DNA of 64,000 bases from Paenibacillus sp. BSR1-1 (GTDB lineage: Bacteria; Bacillota; Bacilli; Bacillales; Cytobacillaceae), in contig NZ_JAQMWQ010000001.1 of NCBI RefSeq assembly GCF_030403775.1, positions 62,001 to 126,000 on the forward strand, read 5' to 3'. The position numbers and the translations under genes were made by a program. The notes under the pieces were generated by a model. The model was not told the origin of the DNA, searched no databases, and saw nothing but the letters and a program-made list of their open reading frames with translations. Positions within the stretch are counted from its first letter, which is position 1. Each line of letters opens with the position of its first letter. Shown here one piece after another: positions 62,824 to 64,000 of the stretch.

Positions 62824-64000
62824 TTAATAGGTTAAGCCATGACCAAGTTTATAAACATTCCCATCGGTATCATTATAGGCATATTGAAGTCCTTCAGGCA
62901 TGTATTGGTCCTTGTCGTAACCTGGTACATCGTTTCTTGATACACAATTACCATCTTCATCTACAGCAATCACTTCTTCACTCGCAGGCAATGTCAACGG
63001 TAATACCCCTACTGGACGGCTATTGCCCGCCATAACTTCATACTGCGCCTTATAGTAGGTATCGTAGCCAGCGATCATTACATCTGCAAGAGGTTCAACA
63101 TTACCAAGGATCCACGGCAGAATGACATTCACACTTACAATCACTTTTCCTCCACGGATATGGATGCTGTCTGCTACTTCCTTGAGATGATTCATTCCAG
63201 TCAAAGTCGTTTCTTGATACGTAGAACCGTCTAAAGCAGTTAAGGTTTTATCCTCGCATATCTCAAGTTCTAAAAGTCCAGGTGTCGCGTTGAAATAAGC
63301 ACCGGATTTTGGACTTAAAAACAAAATAGCTGTGTCGGCTTCTTCATAGTTATCTGTTAAAGTAAACTGTCCGAGCTCTTGGCAATCTTTCCTTGCTTTC
63401 TCAGTGTAAGAAGCCGCCCGTTCTGGTTCCTTGTGAAAAACTTCGATATAAACCTTCTTATTATCAAGCTTTTCAGCTGTTAATGGCAAGGTTTGATTAT
63501 GGTTTTTTAGAACAGTTACTGATTTTTTATGGGCTTCATAAGCAGCATCCCAGTTAGCCGAATTACTAACTACTTCCGCAGCATGATCTGGTGAAACGTA
63601 GGTGCGATCATCGAATAGACCTAAAGCAAACATTTCTGTAAGGAGACGTTCATTTGCTTCATCGATGCGTTTTTCACTGATCCAGCCGTTTTCGATCGCT
63701 TTTTTAAGATTTTCAACATCATTTGTATCTGAAACAAGATCTGTCCCGGCATTGATCGCTTTTGCAAAACGTTCTGCTTCGCTTAAATTTTCAACGCCCC
63801 AGCTCATTTTATTTGTAACACCGCTGTCACTATTGATATAACCTTTGAACCCAAGCTTTCCTCTAAGAATATGATTTAAGAAATAATGATTAAATGTAAA
63901 GCCCACCTCTTCAAAAGGGATGTCTTCACCTTGGAATTCTTGTACTACACTTTTTTTGATGCTTGGAATAGAGTAATATGGCATAAACGATGAAGTTCCA
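62824..64000 (-). CDS. glycoside hydrolase family 3 enzyme (partial, N terminus outside window)
   Basis: About 391 residues are visible. They begin inside the N-terminal barrel (FMPYYSIPSIK continues upstream in frame past the window edge). The nucleophile Asp lies in GFKGYINSDSGVT, the usual GH3 SD-W/S-G motif, followed by the GH3 C-terminal alpha/beta domain (HKKSVTVLKNHNQTLPL ... DVMIAGYDTYYKAQYEVMAG). Family members are beta-glucosidases, beta-xylosidases or N-acetylglucosaminidases; the visible part does not decide. It ends in LGHGLTY, the standard terminus of the C-terminal domain. No other sugar-utilisation gene lies within the window. Confidence 0.9.
   Translation of the reverse strand, partial: GTSSFMPYYSIPSIKKSVVQEFQGEDIPFEEVGFTFNHYFLNHILRGKLGFKGYINSDSGVTNKMSWGVENLSEAERFAKAINAGTDLVSDTNDVENLKKAIENGWISEKRIDEANERLLTEMFALGLFDDRTYVSPDHAAEVVSNSANWDAAYEAHKKSVTVLKNHNQTLPLTAEKLDNKKVYIEVFHKEPERAASYTEKARKDCQELGQFTLTDNYEEADTAILFLSPKSGAYFNATPGLLELEICEDKTLTALDGSTYQETTLTGMNHLKEVADSIHIRGGKVIVSVNVILPWILGNVEPLADVMIAGYDTYYKAQYEVMAGNSRPVGVLPLTLPASEEVIAVDEDGNCVSRNDVPGYDKDQYMPEGLQYAYNDTDGNVYKLGHGLTY

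Overview
The window comes from a low-G+C, spore-forming member of the Bacillaceae (a Neobacillus/Mesobacillus-like Bacillus). This rests on gene content and order. Positions 2.9-24.6 kb follow the Bacillus subtilis order closely, in reverse: yneK, ccdC, ccdA, a Spo0E-like phosphatase, yneF, sirA, tkt, ynzC-yneB-yneA / lexA, glnA-glnR, ynbB, hflX, spoVK, hfq, miaA. Several of these are sporulation genes. No species name can be fixed from the sequence alone.

Layout. (1) 1-2.6 kb: debris of an integrative element next to a selenocysteine tRNA gene, with three decayed tyrosine-recombinase fragments, one intact small XRE regulator and one other broken ORF. (2) 2.9-25 kb: conserved core genome covering cytochrome c maturation, a heterodimeric ABC exporter, replication and division control at sporulation, the SOS divergon, the glutamine synthetase operon and RNA modification. 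(3) 25-33 kb: mreBH, a QorB-like quinone reductase and mutSL, with two arrays of 52-bp tandem repeats between them. (4) 33.7-38.6 kb: a translationally coupled operon matching the known N-succinyl route for turning D- into L-amino acids. (5) 38.8-46.2 kb: an intact tRNA-Arg(CCU), a catabolic operon for a hydroxy-acid-like substrate, then phage debris bracketed by two copies of the tRNA 3' half. This reads as stacked insertions at tRNA-Arg. (6) 46.2-54 kb: a one-chain alpha-beta L-serine dehydratase, an AbgB-type amidohydrolase with its MFS transporter and a divergent PucR-type regulator, and a subtilisin-like protease without a signal peptide. (7) 54-64 kb: spore-former-restricted membrane and DUF3231 genes, a deaminase coupled to an ankyrin lipoprotein, a two-component system beside a secreted DUF4822 protein, an HNH protein, a third 52-bp array and a truncated GH3 glycosidase.

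The most unusual signal is a dispersed family of intergenic tandem repeats. Arrays at 26.6, 27.9 and 62.5 kb, plus a degenerate copy at 16.9 kb, share one architecture: a 27-bp core that begins GG and ends CC, then a 25-bp linker, for a period of 52 bp. The core sequence differs between loci but is homogenised within each locus, and in two arrays it can fold into a hairpin. I do not recognise it as a named element. The next most useful signals are the tRNA-linked element remnants, a Fur-box match upstream of ccdA, LexA and GlnR operators in their expected places, and several likely start-codon corrections supported by ribosome binding sites.
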